In this document: positions 45,501-53,315 of the stretch, in pieces
Layout: each line of letters opens with the position of its first letter
Position numbering within the stretch: the stretch's first letter is position 1
Assembly: GCA_964411985.1 (NCBI GenBank)
Contig: CAYPNF010000007.1
Location: forward strand, 161,785 to 225,784
Source: CAYPNF01 sp964411985
Lineage (GTDB): Bacteria; Verrucomicrobiota; Verrucomicrobiia; Limisphaerales; J093
Direction of reading: 5' to 3'
DNA length: 64,000 bases
Translations under genes and position numbers: made by a program
The notes under the pieces: generated by a model
What the model saw: the letters and a program-made list of their open reading frames with translations, nothing else
What the model was told of the DNA's origin: nothing
Databases searched by the model: none

Positions 45501-45821
45501 ATGGGGGTGGTGAAGTTCGTGGCTGTGAAAATTCTGGCCATCGAAAAGGAACTCCCAGGCACCCAAGCTGCGGACTACCAGCCCTACTTGCGCGCGGAGG
45601 CGGAGTCTGTTTGGTGTTTACACAAAAACGGCATCGTGCGCGAAAGCTACTTCCATGCTCAGGAGCATACGGCGGTCCTCATCCTGGAGTGTGAGGGTCG
45701 AGAGGAAGCGGAACGAATCCTGGCGACGCTGCCTCTTGTCCAGGCGGGTTTGATCGAGTTCCAGGTTACGGCACTGGCTCCCTACACAGGACTCGAGAGG
45801 CTATTCAGCCCCGGTGCATGA
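45501..45821 (+). CDS. small protein resembling muconolactone isomerase-like proteins
   Basis: 106 residues, start uncertain (ATG 45501; GTG 45507 or 45510 equally possible). It reads VVKFVAVKILAIEKELPG, then YLRAEAESVWCLHKNGIVRESYFHAQEHTAVLILECEGREEAERILATLPLVQAGLIEFQVTAL. The pattern of a ferredoxin-like alpha/beta sandwich ('L..GIVRE.y......avli.e....eeA...l..LPl...GLi.f.v..L..') recalls muconolactone delta-isomerase-like and YCII-like small proteins. No catalytic residues are identifiable. It ends about 110 bp before the sigma-54 promoter of the secretion operon. Confidence 0.7.
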   Translation: MGVVKFVAVKILAIEKELPGTQAADYQPYLRAEAESVWCLHKNGIVRESYFHAQEHTAVLILECEGREEAERILATLPLVQAGLIEFQVTALAPYTGLERLFSPGA

Positions 45822-45853
45822 TTGGGCAGGCACGGGCAGGCATGTGTGCAAAA

Positions 45854-45885
45854 CTTGCGCAGCCCGCGAAATACGTCTGCGCAAG
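45854..45885. promoter_or_regulatory. inverted repeat, candidate enhancer (UAS) of the secretion operon
   Basis: CTTGCGCAG (45854-45862) and CTGCGCAAG (45877-45885) form a perfect 9-bp dyad with a 14-bp spacer. Each arm contains the palindrome TGCGCA, and the two palindrome centres are 22 bp apart, two helical turns. The dyad centre lies about 93 bp upstream of the start predicted from the sigma-54 promoter, as for NtrC-type activator sites. As RNA it could also fold as a hairpin, but if the promoter is right it is not transcribed. Confidence 0.55.
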
Positions 45886-45936
45886 AACTGCTCAAGCTGC
45901 TGGGGGATGCTCTTGGTTTCAAGCCAGTTGAGTGGA

Positions 45937-45952
45937 TGGCGCACTAGTTGCT
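45937..45952 (+). promoter_or_regulatory. sigma-54 promoter of the type II secretion operon
   Basis: TGGCGCACTAGTTGCT matches the RpoN consensus TGGCACG-N4-TTGCT at all key positions: GG at -24 and GC at -12 with exactly 10 bp between them. Two substitutions lie in the less conserved -24 flank. Transcription should start near 45963, 73 bases before the ATG at 46036. A gene for a sigma-54 activator (60579-61973) ends the same gene cluster. Confidence 0.65.
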
Positions 45953-45972
45953 TTAGGACTGATAGCAGTCTT

Positions 45973-45994
45973 GGGGTCTGCTTTGGCAGACCCC
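45973..45994 (+). other. hairpin at the 5' end of the operon mRNA
   Basis: GGGGTCTGC (45973-45981), loop TTTG, GCAGACCCC (45986-45994). A 9-bp perfect stem within about 10 bases of the predicted transcript start; a small GACTG/CAGTC hairpin (45957-45970) abuts it. There is no T-run, so it is not a terminator; it may protect the 5' end of a 16-kb mRNA. Confidence 0.5.
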
Positions 45995-46035
45995 GGAAAG
46001 AGTGCGTGAACAACAACCTTAAGTCGGAGTACGTT

Positions 46036-46605
46036 ATGAAGAGAGTCAATCGGATGTTAGTGATGGCGGGTATGGTGGCCTCGATGGTGATCGGCGTGAG
46101 CAACGGGATCGCCCAACAGGGAGGCGGTCAGGGGGGTGGCCAAGGCGGTCCTGGTAATTTTGATCCCGCTCAGATGCGTCAGCGCATGATGGAACGGTAC
46201 AAAGAGCAGTTGGAGGTGACGGATGACGCGGAGTGGAAGTTGATTTCCGAGCGTGTTACCAAGGTGACGGAAGCGCGCATGGCTGTGGGCATGGGTGGTG
46301 GTCGTGGCATGTTCGGAGCTCCGCGAAACCGTGGTGGTGGGGGTGGAAACGCTGGTGGCGACCAGGCCAACAACAACGCCAACCGCCGTCAGCGGTTTGG
46401 TGGCGAACCCGATCCCGATCAGGAAGCGCTGCAGAAAGCCATCGAGGGGAAAGCCTCGAATGAGGAGCTGAAAGCCAAGCTGGCCAAGTATCGCGAGTCC
46501 AAGAAGGCCAAACAGGCCAAGTTGGTGGCGGCGCAAGACGAGCTGCGCAAGGTGCTGAACGTGCGTCAGGAAGCCATCAGCGTGGATATGGGCCTTCTCG
46601 ACTAG
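46036..46605 (+). CDS. secreted Gly-rich protein, first gene of the secretion operon
   Basis: 189 residues. The signal peptide MKRVNRMLVMAGMVASMVIGVSNGIAQ is followed by Gln/Gly-rich sequence, a helical segment (MMERYKEQLEVTDDAEWKLISERVTKVTEARM), a Gly/Asn-rich linker, and a charged helical end (LAKYRESKKAKQAKLVAAQDELRKVLNVRQEAI). The ATG at 46036 has CGGAG upstream. It is the first gene behind the sigma-54 promoter and may be a highly made periplasmic or exported partner of the system. The family is unknown to me; a distant Spy-like helical shape is possible. Confidence 0.8.
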   Translation: MKRVNRMLVMAGMVASMVIGVSNGIAQQGGGQGGGQGGPGNFDPAQMRQRMMERYKEQLEVTDDAEWKLISERVTKVTEARMAVGMGGGRGMFGAPRNRGGGGGNAGGDQANNNANRRQRFGGEPDPDQEALQKAIEGKASNEELKAKLAKYRESKKAKQAKLVAAQDELRKVLNVRQEAISVDMGLLD

Positions 46606-46647
46606 GGCGTCGTTCTATGCGGGCCCACGGGCCTGCAGCCAGGCAAT

Positions 46648-48375
46648 ATGGCCACAACCTTACCACCTCTTCCCGAGATGATCGAGCGGATGGTTGCCAC
46701 TGGGCAGCTTTCGCCAGGGGACGCACGCATCCTGGTCCAGCGTACCGGGCAGGCGGATACCCCATCGCTCGAGAAAGAGGAGGAGGTCTTGCGCTGGCTT
46801 GCCCACGAGTATGGATTGGAGTTCACCGCGCTCGATCCTGCGGATCCCGACAAGGAGGTTCTCTCGCTGTTTCCGGCGAGGATCCTCCTGAAGGATGAGC
46901 TGCTGCCCCTGCGCCGCGTGAACGGCCACGTGGAGATCGCCACGAGTCGGCTGTTTGCGACGCAGGGGCTGGATACGCTGAGGAGCATGACCGGCCTCAA
47001 GCTTCGGCCGGTCCTGGCGCCCACCGAGGCTATCCAGCGCGAGATGAAGAAACATCTCGGCGTGGGCGCGGACACCATCGGCACCCTGGACGAAGAGAAG
47101 TCCTTGGAGGTGGTGGACGAGAGCGGAGATGAGGACACGAACCTGGACGATGCGGCGGAAGATGCCTCGATCATCCGGTTCGTGAACCAGGTCCTCAAGG
47201 ATGCCATTCAGTTGCGCGCATCGGACATCCATCTGGAGCCTTTCGAGGATGAGTTGAGGATCCGCTATCGCATCGATGGTGTCCTGCAGGAGACAGCGGT
47301 TCCGGCGCAATTGAAGCGGTTTCAGGCAGCGATTGTCTCCCGCGTCAAGATCCTGAGCCATCTCAACATCGCGGAAAAACGCCTTCCCCAGGATGGCCGC
47401 ATCAAGATCCGGATTGACGAGAGCGAGGTGGACATTCGTGTTTCGGTGATCCCGATGCTGCACGGCGAAGCAGTGGTGCTGCGTCTGCTGCGCCAGAACG
47501 CCACGTTGCGCGGCATCAAGGAGCTGGGGTTGGACGATCGGCAGTTGCGATGTTTCCTGCGCGTCCTCGGCTTGCCCCATGGGATCATTCTGGTGACGGG
47601 CCCGACGGGGAGCGGTAAGACCTCGACGCTTTACACGGCCCTCAATGAGATCAACGATGCGGTGAGGAAGATCATCACCATCGAAGATCCGATCGAGTAT
47701 CAACTCAAGGGAGTGAACCAGATCCAAGTCTCGGAGAAGGCAGGGCTCACCTTCGCGCGCGGGCTTCGGTCCATCCTGCGCCATGATCCGGACGTGATTC
47801 TGGTGGGGGAAATCCGCGACCACGAGACTGCGCAGATCGCGGTTCAGGCGTCCCTGACTGGACACTTGGTCTTCTCCACGTTGCACACCAACGATGCTCC
47901 CGGTGCTTTGACGCGGCTGGTGGACATGGGCGTGGAACCCTACTTGGTGGCTTCTTCCCTCGAGGCGGTGCTGGCGCAGCGGTTGGTTCGAGTGCTCTGC
48001 CCCAAATGCAAGAAGGAAAACCTGTCACCAGCCTCCCAAGCGCTCAAGGCGCAGCTGGGGATGCCCATGCACACGCGGATCTTCAGTGCAGTGGGGTGCG
48101 GCGACTGCCGCCAGACAGGGTATCATGGCCGCCGGGCGATTTTTGAGTGGATGGACACGGATAACGAACTTCGTCGATTGATTCTCAAGAATGTCTCCAG
48201 CGATGTGCTGCGCGATGTAGCCAGGAAGGGGGGCATGCGGTCTCTGGCCGAGGATGGCTGGCGGCTCGTGAGCCTGGGAATCACGACCCCGGAAGAAGTC
48301 TTGCGCGTTACCAAGGAGCAGTCACCCGGTGGAGAGGCGGACGAGAACGCCGCGCAGCTGCTGGCGGGTCGTTAA
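46648..48375 (+). CDS. gspE: type II secretion ATPase GspE
   Basis: 575 residues. An N-terminal MshEN/N1E-like region (residues 1-140) precedes the ATPase: Walker A GPTGSGKT (318-325), Walker B DVILVGEIRD (382-391), the Asp box ITIEDPIEY and the His box STLHTND. A zinc motif CPKC (451-454)...CGDC (484-487) is present, as in GspE. This cytoplasmic hexamer powers pseudopilus assembly. It starts 42 bp after the Gly-rich gene. Confidence 0.96.
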   Translation: MATTLPPLPEMIERMVATGQLSPGDARILVQRTGQADTPSLEKEEEVLRWLAHEYGLEFTALDPADPDKEVLSLFPARILLKDELLPLRRVNGHVEIATSRLFATQGLDTLRSMTGLKLRPVLAPTEAIQREMKKHLGVGADTIGTLDEEKSLEVVDESGDEDTNLDDAAEDASIIRFVNQVLKDAIQLRASDIHLEPFEDELRIRYRIDGVLQETAVPAQLKRFQAAIVSRVKILSHLNIAEKRLPQDGRIKIRIDESEVDIRVSVIPMLHGEAVVLRLLRQNATLRGIKELGLDDRQLRCFLRVLGLPHGIILVTGPTGSGKTSTLYTALNEINDAVRKIITIEDPIEYQLKGVNQIQVSEKAGLTFARGLRSILRHDPDVILVGEIRDHETAQIAVQASLTGHLVFSTLHTNDAPGALTRLVDMGVEPYLVASSLEAVLAQRLVRVLCPKCKKENLSPASQALKAQLGMPMHTRIFSAVGCGDCRQTGYHGRRAIFEWMDTDNELRRLILKNVSSDVLRDVARKGGMRSLAEDGWRLVSLGITTPEEVLRVTKEQSPGGEADENAAQLLAGR

Positions 48376-48387
48376 GGGGGGGTTGCC

Positions 48388-49638
48388 ATGCCTGTCTTTG
48401 AATACAAGGCCCTTCAGTCGGATGGAACGGTTGCGCAAGGGCAACTGGAGGCGGGCGGGCGGGGCGAAGCGCTCAAACAGATGGAGAGCAGGAATCTGCG
48501 TCCCATTAGTCTCAAGGAGGGAAGGAACGGTGCCTCAAAACCTGATGCCGGCGCCGCTCCAGCCGCAGGCGGTTTGAACCTCTCGCTGGGCGGTTCGACC
48601 CGGATTACCGGACGGATGCTGGAGAACTTCACCCGCCTGCTCTCGAGCCTTCTGGCTTCGGGTGTGCCGCTCAGCCGTGCTTTGGTGATCCTTTGCCGCG
48701 AGGCTTCTTCACCCGCCGCCCAGGCCAAGTGGAAGGAGATTCACAATCTGGTGGTGGATGGGATGTCTCTAGCGGATGCCATGGCGAAGTCTCCGGACAC
48801 TTTTCCCAAAGTCTACGTGGCCATGGTGGAAGCGGGGGAGACGGGGGGGTTCCTGGAGGTGGTATTGGCGCAGATCGCCGATTTTCAGGCTCGCGAGAAG
48901 GAGATGCGAGCCAAGGTGATGACCGCTATGCTCTATCCTTTCATCCTCTTGTGTCTTGCTTTGAGCGTTTTGGTCTTTCTGCTGGTTTTCTTCATCCCTC
49001 GCTTCCAAGCGATATTCACCGGTTTCGGGGCGAAGCTGCCGTGGTTGACCCAGTTGATCGTTAGTACCAGTGAAGTGATGAGATCCTATGGCCCCTTGCT
49101 CCTGCTGGGTTTGGCGATTGTAGGATACCTGGTGCGGACGTGGATTACGTCCGCGGCGGGGCGCCGGACCTGGGAGGGTTGGCTCCTGACCATTCCGGCA
49201 CTTGGGTCCCTGGTGGCGCAATTCGCCATGTCTCGTTTCTGCCGCATGCTCGGTACGCTTTTGGGAGCGGGAGTCCCGCTCATCAATGCTTTGAACGTAG
49301 CTCGCCGCTCCATTGGGAACCAGATCCTGGTGGATGCGGTGGCAAACTCGATTGACAGGGTGAAGGAGGGAAAACCTTTGGGGCCGAGTCTGGCGGAGTG
49401 TCAGACCCTTTTCCATGGCGCGGTGCTGGAGATGATTTCAGTGGCGGAGGAGAGCGGGCGGTTGGATCAGGAATTGGTGCGGATCGCCAACGTGACGGAG
49501 GGGGATCTGGATCGCCAGCTCAAGACGGTGGTTTCGATGGCGGAACCACTGATGCTCTTTCTGATCGCCGGCTTTATCGGAACGATTTTCATTGGTATGG
49601 TGATTCCCATCTTCACCCTGCAGGACTACATTAAATAA
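48388..49638 (+). CDS. gspF: type II secretion inner-membrane protein GspF
   Basis: 416 residues with the normal two repeats of the GspF/PilC domain and three membrane segments. It starts MPVFEYKALQSDGTVAQGQLEA, the usual GspF opening. Repeat 1 ends near LCLALSVLVFLLVFFIPRF and repeat 2 near LMLFLIAGFIGTIFIGMVIPIF. The platform protein of the secretion machine. It starts 12 bp after gspE. Confidence 0.96.
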   Translation: MPVFEYKALQSDGTVAQGQLEAGGRGEALKQMESRNLRPISLKEGRNGASKPDAGAAPAAGGLNLSLGGSTRITGRMLENFTRLLSSLLASGVPLSRALVILCREASSPAAQAKWKEIHNLVVDGMSLADAMAKSPDTFPKVYVAMVEAGETGGFLEVVLAQIADFQAREKEMRAKVMTAMLYPFILLCLALSVLVFLLVFFIPRFQAIFTGFGAKLPWLTQLIVSTSEVMRSYGPLLLLGLAIVGYLVRTWITSAAGRRTWEGWLLTIPALGSLVAQFAMSRFCRMLGTLLGAGVPLINALNVARRSIGNQILVDAVANSIDRVKEGKPLGPSLAECQTLFHGAVLEMISVAEESGRLDQELVRIANVTEGDLDRQLKTVVSMAEPLMLFLIAGFIGTIFIGMVIPIFTLQDYIK

Positions 49639-49646
49639 TCGAAACT

Positions 49647-50111
49647 ATGAAACTGAGACCCTTAGACCGGACCCGGCTCCGCCCGCAGCGCGCGGGGGGC
49701 TTTACGTTAATCGAACTCCTCCTCGTGCTCGTGATCCTGGGGATCCTCGCGGCGATCGTGGTGCCCAAGTTTTCCGGCCGCACGGAGCAGGCGCGAAACA
49801 CCGCCGCCCAGTCGCAGATCTCCACTTTTGGAACGGCCTTGGATGCCTTTGAGGTGGACAATGGCTACTATCCCAAGGGCAAGAACGGGCTTCAGGATCT
49901 GGTTCAGCAGCCGCGCGACTCCCAGGATTGGAAGGGCCCTTACCTCAAGAATGACATTCCGTTGGATCCTTGGGGACGCGCTTACAGCTATGAATGTCCG
50001 GGCCGTCATAACCCCACCTCCTACGACCTGATGTCGGTTGGAGCCGATGGACGGGAGGGAACGGAAGATGATATTACCAACTGGCAAACTGGAAACCAAC
50101 GCCGACCCTAG
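49647..50111 (+). CDS. gspG: major pseudopilin GspG
   Basis: 154 residues. The prepilin cleavage site is G|FTLIELLLVLVILGILAAIVVPKF with Glu5. The conserved GspG end is present: DNGYYPKGKNGLQDLVQQP, GPYLKNDIPLDPWGRAYSYECPG, and the calcium-site region DLMSVGADGREGTEDDITNW. It builds the main body of the pseudopilus. Its end overlaps gspH by 44 bp. Confidence 0.96.
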   Translation: MKLRPLDRTRLRPQRAGGFTLIELLLVLVILGILAAIVVPKFSGRTEQARNTAAQSQISTFGTALDAFEVDNGYYPKGKNGLQDLVQQPRDSQDWKGPYLKNDIPLDPWGRAYSYECPGRHNPTSYDLMSVGADGREGTEDDITNWQTGNQRRP

Positions 50112-50709
50112 TCGCCTGGTATCGGCCTTTACGCTGATCGAGCTGATCCTCGTCATGGCTATCCTCACCATAGCTGCAAGCGTGATCTACCCCTCGCTGT
50201 CCGGGCACTTTCGGGGAAGGGTCCTCGATTCGGAAGCGCGTCGGATACTGGCCTTGACCCGGTATGCGCAAAGCCGCGCCATCTCCGAAGGGATCCCCAT
50301 GGTGCTATGGTTGGACGCCAAGCAGTCCTCCTACGGACTGGAGTCGGACCCTGGCTTCACGGAGGAGGAAGCTCGACCCCTGGAGTTTCAGCTGGACAGA
50401 GATTTGGTGCTGGAGACGGCACCGCAGAACGCGGTGCTGAACCCGATGGTCAGCACGGTGGGCGAAGCCACGGGCACGGTGCTGGAGGGCACGAGTGCGG
50501 AACGGCCCAAGTCGGGCCTTCGGGAGATTCGCTTCTACCCGGACGGCACGATCGGGCGGAATAGCCCTATCTACCTGAAATTACGCCAGAGAGACAAAGA
50601 CCAAGACCAGGACAGAGGCAGGGAAGCCCAGAGCCTCTGGTTGGTGGAGCACACCAACCGCCATGAATATGCGATTCGAACGACCCTACCAAGCGAACTT
50701 TCGCGGTGA
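50068..50709 (+). CDS. gspH: minor pseudopilin GspH
   Basis: 213 residues, start ATG 50068 (with GGGAGGG upstream) inside gspG. A pseudopilin N-terminus AFTLIELILVMAILTIAASVIYPSL is preceded by an unusually long leader (about 25 residues). The body has ILALTRYAQSRAISEGIPMVLWLDAK, a GspH-like segment. The acidic/Arg-rich tail (KDQDQDRGREAQ) is odd. It overlaps gspI by 47 bp. Confidence 0.85.
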   Translation: MILPTGKLETNADPSRLVSAFTLIELILVMAILTIAASVIYPSLSGHFRGRVLDSEARRILALTRYAQSRAISEGIPMVLWLDAKQSSYGLESDPGFTEEEARPLEFQLDRDLVLETAPQNAVLNPMVSTVGEATGTVLEGTSAERPKSGLREIRFYPDGTIGRNSPIYLKLRQRDKDQDQDRGREAQSLWLVEHTNRHEYAIRTTLPSELSR

Positions 50710-51079
50710 GGCTGGGCGTGCCGGTTTCACGCTGGCCGAGGTGCTGGCTGCGCTCGTCCTGCTGGCGATTGTGATCCCCGTGGCGGTGGAGGGCCTCCGC
50801 GTGGCGAACCAGGCTGCGCAACTGAGTCAACGAAAGGTGGTGGCGGCGCGAATTGGTGAGGGAGTGTTGAATCAGTGGCTTGCCAACACCCAACAGACAT
50901 CGATCGCCCAGCGAGGGACTGTGGAGGAGTCGGGAGTCCAGTATGCCTACAACATGCGCAGCGAATCTTGGCCGGAAGACAGCCTTCTGCAGACCCTCAC
51001 TGTGTATGTGGAGTTTCCGGTGCAGGGACGGGATTGCGAAGTGCGCATGAGTACCCTAGTGAGCCGAGGCTCGCAATGA
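50663..51079 (+). CDS. gspI: minor pseudopilin GspI-like
   Basis: 138 residues. The N-terminus AGFTLAEVLAALVLLAIVIPVAVEGLRVANQAAQ is a pseudopilin segment with Glu5, after an unusual leader of about 20 residues (MNMRFERPYQANFRGEAGRA). The rest (KVVAARIGEGVLNQWLANTQ ... VEFPVQGRDCEVRMSTLV) fits GspI. The stop overlaps the gspJ start (ATGA). Confidence 0.8.
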   Translation: MNMRFERPYQANFRGEAGRAGFTLAEVLAALVLLAIVIPVAVEGLRVANQAAQLSQRKVVAARIGEGVLNQWLANTQQTSIAQRGTVEESGVQYAYNMRSESWPEDSLLQTLTVYVEFPVQGRDCEVRMSTLVSRGSQ

Positions 51080-51951
51080 AGACCCTGCTTCCAACCACCC
51101 GGCCGCTGAGCGCGTTCACACTCATGGAAGTGATGATCGCAGTGGTGGCGTCGGCGATGGTTCTGGTCGCCGCGAGCAGCGTCTTTTACGGGGGACTTCA
51201 GCTGCGGAACCGCGCATCGGATAGTGTCGAAGCCCAACGGCCGATCCAATACACGGTGAGTGTGCTTCGGCGCGACCTCGCGAATCTGGTCTACCCGGGA
51301 GGGACTCTCGCCGGCCAGTTGCAGACGCCGGGTATTTCCACGGGCACAAATGTCTCCACCACGCCCGCCACGCTCATGCCGTCCGGCAACGCAATTCCTC
51401 TCGGAGCGGAATTCTACACCGCCTCGGCGCCCATCGACACGACTTTGCCGTGGGGGGATATCCAGAAAGTCTCCTACTCCTTGATTGCGTCTGCCACAAA
51501 CATGATGGGGCGGGATCTCTACCGCTCGGTTTCCCGCAACCTTCTGGCGCCGATCCTGGACGAGCCAGTCCAGGAATGGTTGATGGGAGGCGTCGAAGAC
51601 GTATTGTTCTCCTTCTACGATGGCCGGCAGTGGATCTCCACCTGGGATTCATCCACCTCCGACCCAAAACTCCCGACCGCCATCAAAGCTACCTTCTTTC
51701 TGGTTCGCACCAACCGGGTTTCGGGCGTGCAGCCTTCCTTTGAGCTGGTGGTTCCCTTGCTTCTGCAGGGGCGTACGAATACGACTCTAGGCATTGCGCC
51801 GGGAGGTGCCACATCGCAGACGAATGCTTCCTCCACTGGCGGGACCGGCGGCACGGGAGGTGCGGGGGGAACTGGTGGAGGATCGAGCGGCGGCACCGGT
51901 GGCGGTGGAACCGGAGGAACCCCTCCTCAGGGAGGTAGCGCTTCACGCTGA
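51076..51951 (+). CDS. gspJ: minor pseudopilin GspJ-like with Gly-rich tail
   Basis: 291 residues. SAFTLMEVMIAVVASAMVLVAASSVFYGGLQLR is a pseudopilin N-terminus. The body, with QRPIQYTVSVLRRDLANLVYPGG, fits GspJ. The last 60 residues are unusual: Thr/Gly repeats (GGTGGTGGAGGTGG...), absent from classical GspJ. The start at 51076 is fixed by the 4-bp overlap with gspI; the stop shares one base with gspK. Confidence 0.82.
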   Translation: MKTLLPTTRPLSAFTLMEVMIAVVASAMVLVAASSVFYGGLQLRNRASDSVEAQRPIQYTVSVLRRDLANLVYPGGTLAGQLQTPGISTGTNVSTTPATLMPSGNAIPLGAEFYTASAPIDTTLPWGDIQKVSYSLIASATNMMGRDLYRSVSRNLLAPILDEPVQEWLMGGVEDVLFSFYDGRQWISTWDSSTSDPKLPTAIKATFFLVRTNRVSGVQPSFELVVPLLLQGRTNTTLGIAPGGATSQTNASSTGGTGGTGGAGGTGGGSSGGTGGGGTGGTPPQGGSASR

Positions 51952-53315
51952 TGAAACCGAATCCCACCACCCTCAGTTCCTACAGTTCGTCTCGGGCGGG
52001 CCAGAAAGGTTCGGTACTCATCATCCTGCTGTGGATCTCCTTTGGCCTGGTTTCGCTTGCCCTCTATTTCGCCAACACAATGTCGATGGAGATGCGCTCG
52101 GCCGACAACCAGGCCGCCGCGGTGGAAGCGCAGCAAGCCAGCGACGGGGCGTTGCGTTACGTGACCAATCTCCTCGGCAGCCTCGAAGAGGCGGGGCTCC
52201 CCCTGGATCCCGACACGTTTCGCTGCGAGGAAATACCCGTTGGAGACGCGCATTTCTGGGTGCTCGGAAGAGGCGACCAGGATGGGCAGGCGGAAGAACC
52301 GACGTTCGGGCTCATCGATGAAAGCTCCAAATTGAATCTGAACACGGTGACTCCGATCATGCTGGAAGGACTTCCGTGGATGACCCCGGAGTTTGCGGCC
52401 TCGATCGTGGACTGGCGCGACAGCGATTCTGACACGACGCAGGGGGGCGCGGAGGATGACTATTATCTTCGGCTGGATCCTCCCTACCGTTGCAAGAACG
52501 CCTCCTTTGAAAGCGTGATGGAACTCCGCTTGGTGTGCGGGGGAACCTGGGATGTGCTGTTCGGCGAGGATCCAAACCTGAACGGAGTTTTGGATCTGAA
52601 TGAGAATGACGGGGATGCCACCGCTCCGCCCGACAATCGGGATGGACGATTGGACTCCGGGATACTGGACTATCTGACGGTTTTTAGCCGGGAGCCCACC
52701 ACTTTGGCGGACGGGACTGCCAGAGCGAATGTGGCTAGTACGAATCTCGCTTCGGTGGCCACGATCCTGGAAGCCAAACTTGATTCCAGCCGGGCTAACA
52801 CGATCGTGCGGCAGGCAGGAGCCGGAGGGACGGCCTCCCGCAGCGTCCTCGAGTTCTACATTCGCGGCCAGATGACCCTGTCCGAACTTGAACTTGTCGA
52901 GGGCAGCCTGGTCTCGTCCACGAATTACGTGGATGGCCTGGTCAACGTGAATACGGCCAGCGAAGCGGTGCTTTCAGTGATCCCAGGAATCGGGGTGGAC
53001 AATGCCAAGGCCCTGATTACGAGGCGGCGGTCCATGAGCCAGACGGAACTGCGGTCCGTGGGCTGGGTGACCGAAGTGCTGGATCAGGCGGCTGCGATCC
53101 AGGCGGGTCCTTACCTGACCGGCCGGAGTTACCAGTACACTGCCGACATCGTGACCTTGGGCCACTTCGGCCGCGGTTACACTCGGATTCGTTATGTCAT
53201 TGATTTGAGTGAGGGTGGGCCGAAGGTGTTGTTTCGGCAGGATCTCACCCACCTGGGGTGGGCACTGGGCCCGAAAATCCGCAAAGAAGTCCTTCTGACG
53301 AGCCAAACGCGATGA
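51951..53315 (+). CDS. gspK: minor pseudopilin GspK
   Basis: 454 residues. The start has a short leader, then GSVLIILLWISFGLVSLALYFANTMSMEMRSADNQ; position 5 is hydrophobic rather than Glu, normal for GspK. FGLIDESSKLNLNT and VDWRDSDSDTTQGGAEDDYY are GspK signatures (calcium/alpha domain). A helix-hairpin-helix-like NVNTASEAVLSVIPGIGVDNAKALITRR lies near the end. GspK sits at the pseudopilus tip with GspI/J. It overlaps gspL by 4 bp. Confidence 0.9.
   Translation: MKPNPTTLSSYSSSRAGQKGSVLIILLWISFGLVSLALYFANTMSMEMRSADNQAAAVEAQQASDGALRYVTNLLGSLEEAGLPLDPDTFRCEEIPVGDAHFWVLGRGDQDGQAEEPTFGLIDESSKLNLNTVTPIMLEGLPWMTPEFAASIVDWRDSDSDTTQGGAEDDYYLRLDPPYRCKNASFESVMELRLVCGGTWDVLFGEDPNLNGVLDLNENDGDATAPPDNRDGRLDSGILDYLTVFSREPTTLADGTARANVASTNLASVATILEAKLDSSRANTIVRQAGAGGTASRSVLEFYIRGQMTLSELELVEGSLVSSTNYVDGLVNVNTASEAVLSVIPGIGVDNAKALITRRRSMSQTELRSVGWVTEVLDQAAAIQAGPYLTGRSYQYTADIVTLGHFGRGYTRIRYVIDLSEGGPKVLFRQDLTHLGWALGPKIRKEVLLTSQTR

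Noticed and set aside
45822..46035. A riboswitch (c-di-GMP type) in the structured stretch before the secretion operon
   Set aside because: The conserved GEMM core (GCAAACC, GAAA, GGGACGCAAAGC) is absent, and much of the structure lies upstream of the predicted sigma-54 start, so it would not be in the RNA.
51830..51945. A DNA tandem repeat or CRISPR-like array in GGTGG-rich sequence
   Set aside because: It is the codon-level trace of the Thr/Gly-rich GspJ tail, with irregular units and no spacers.
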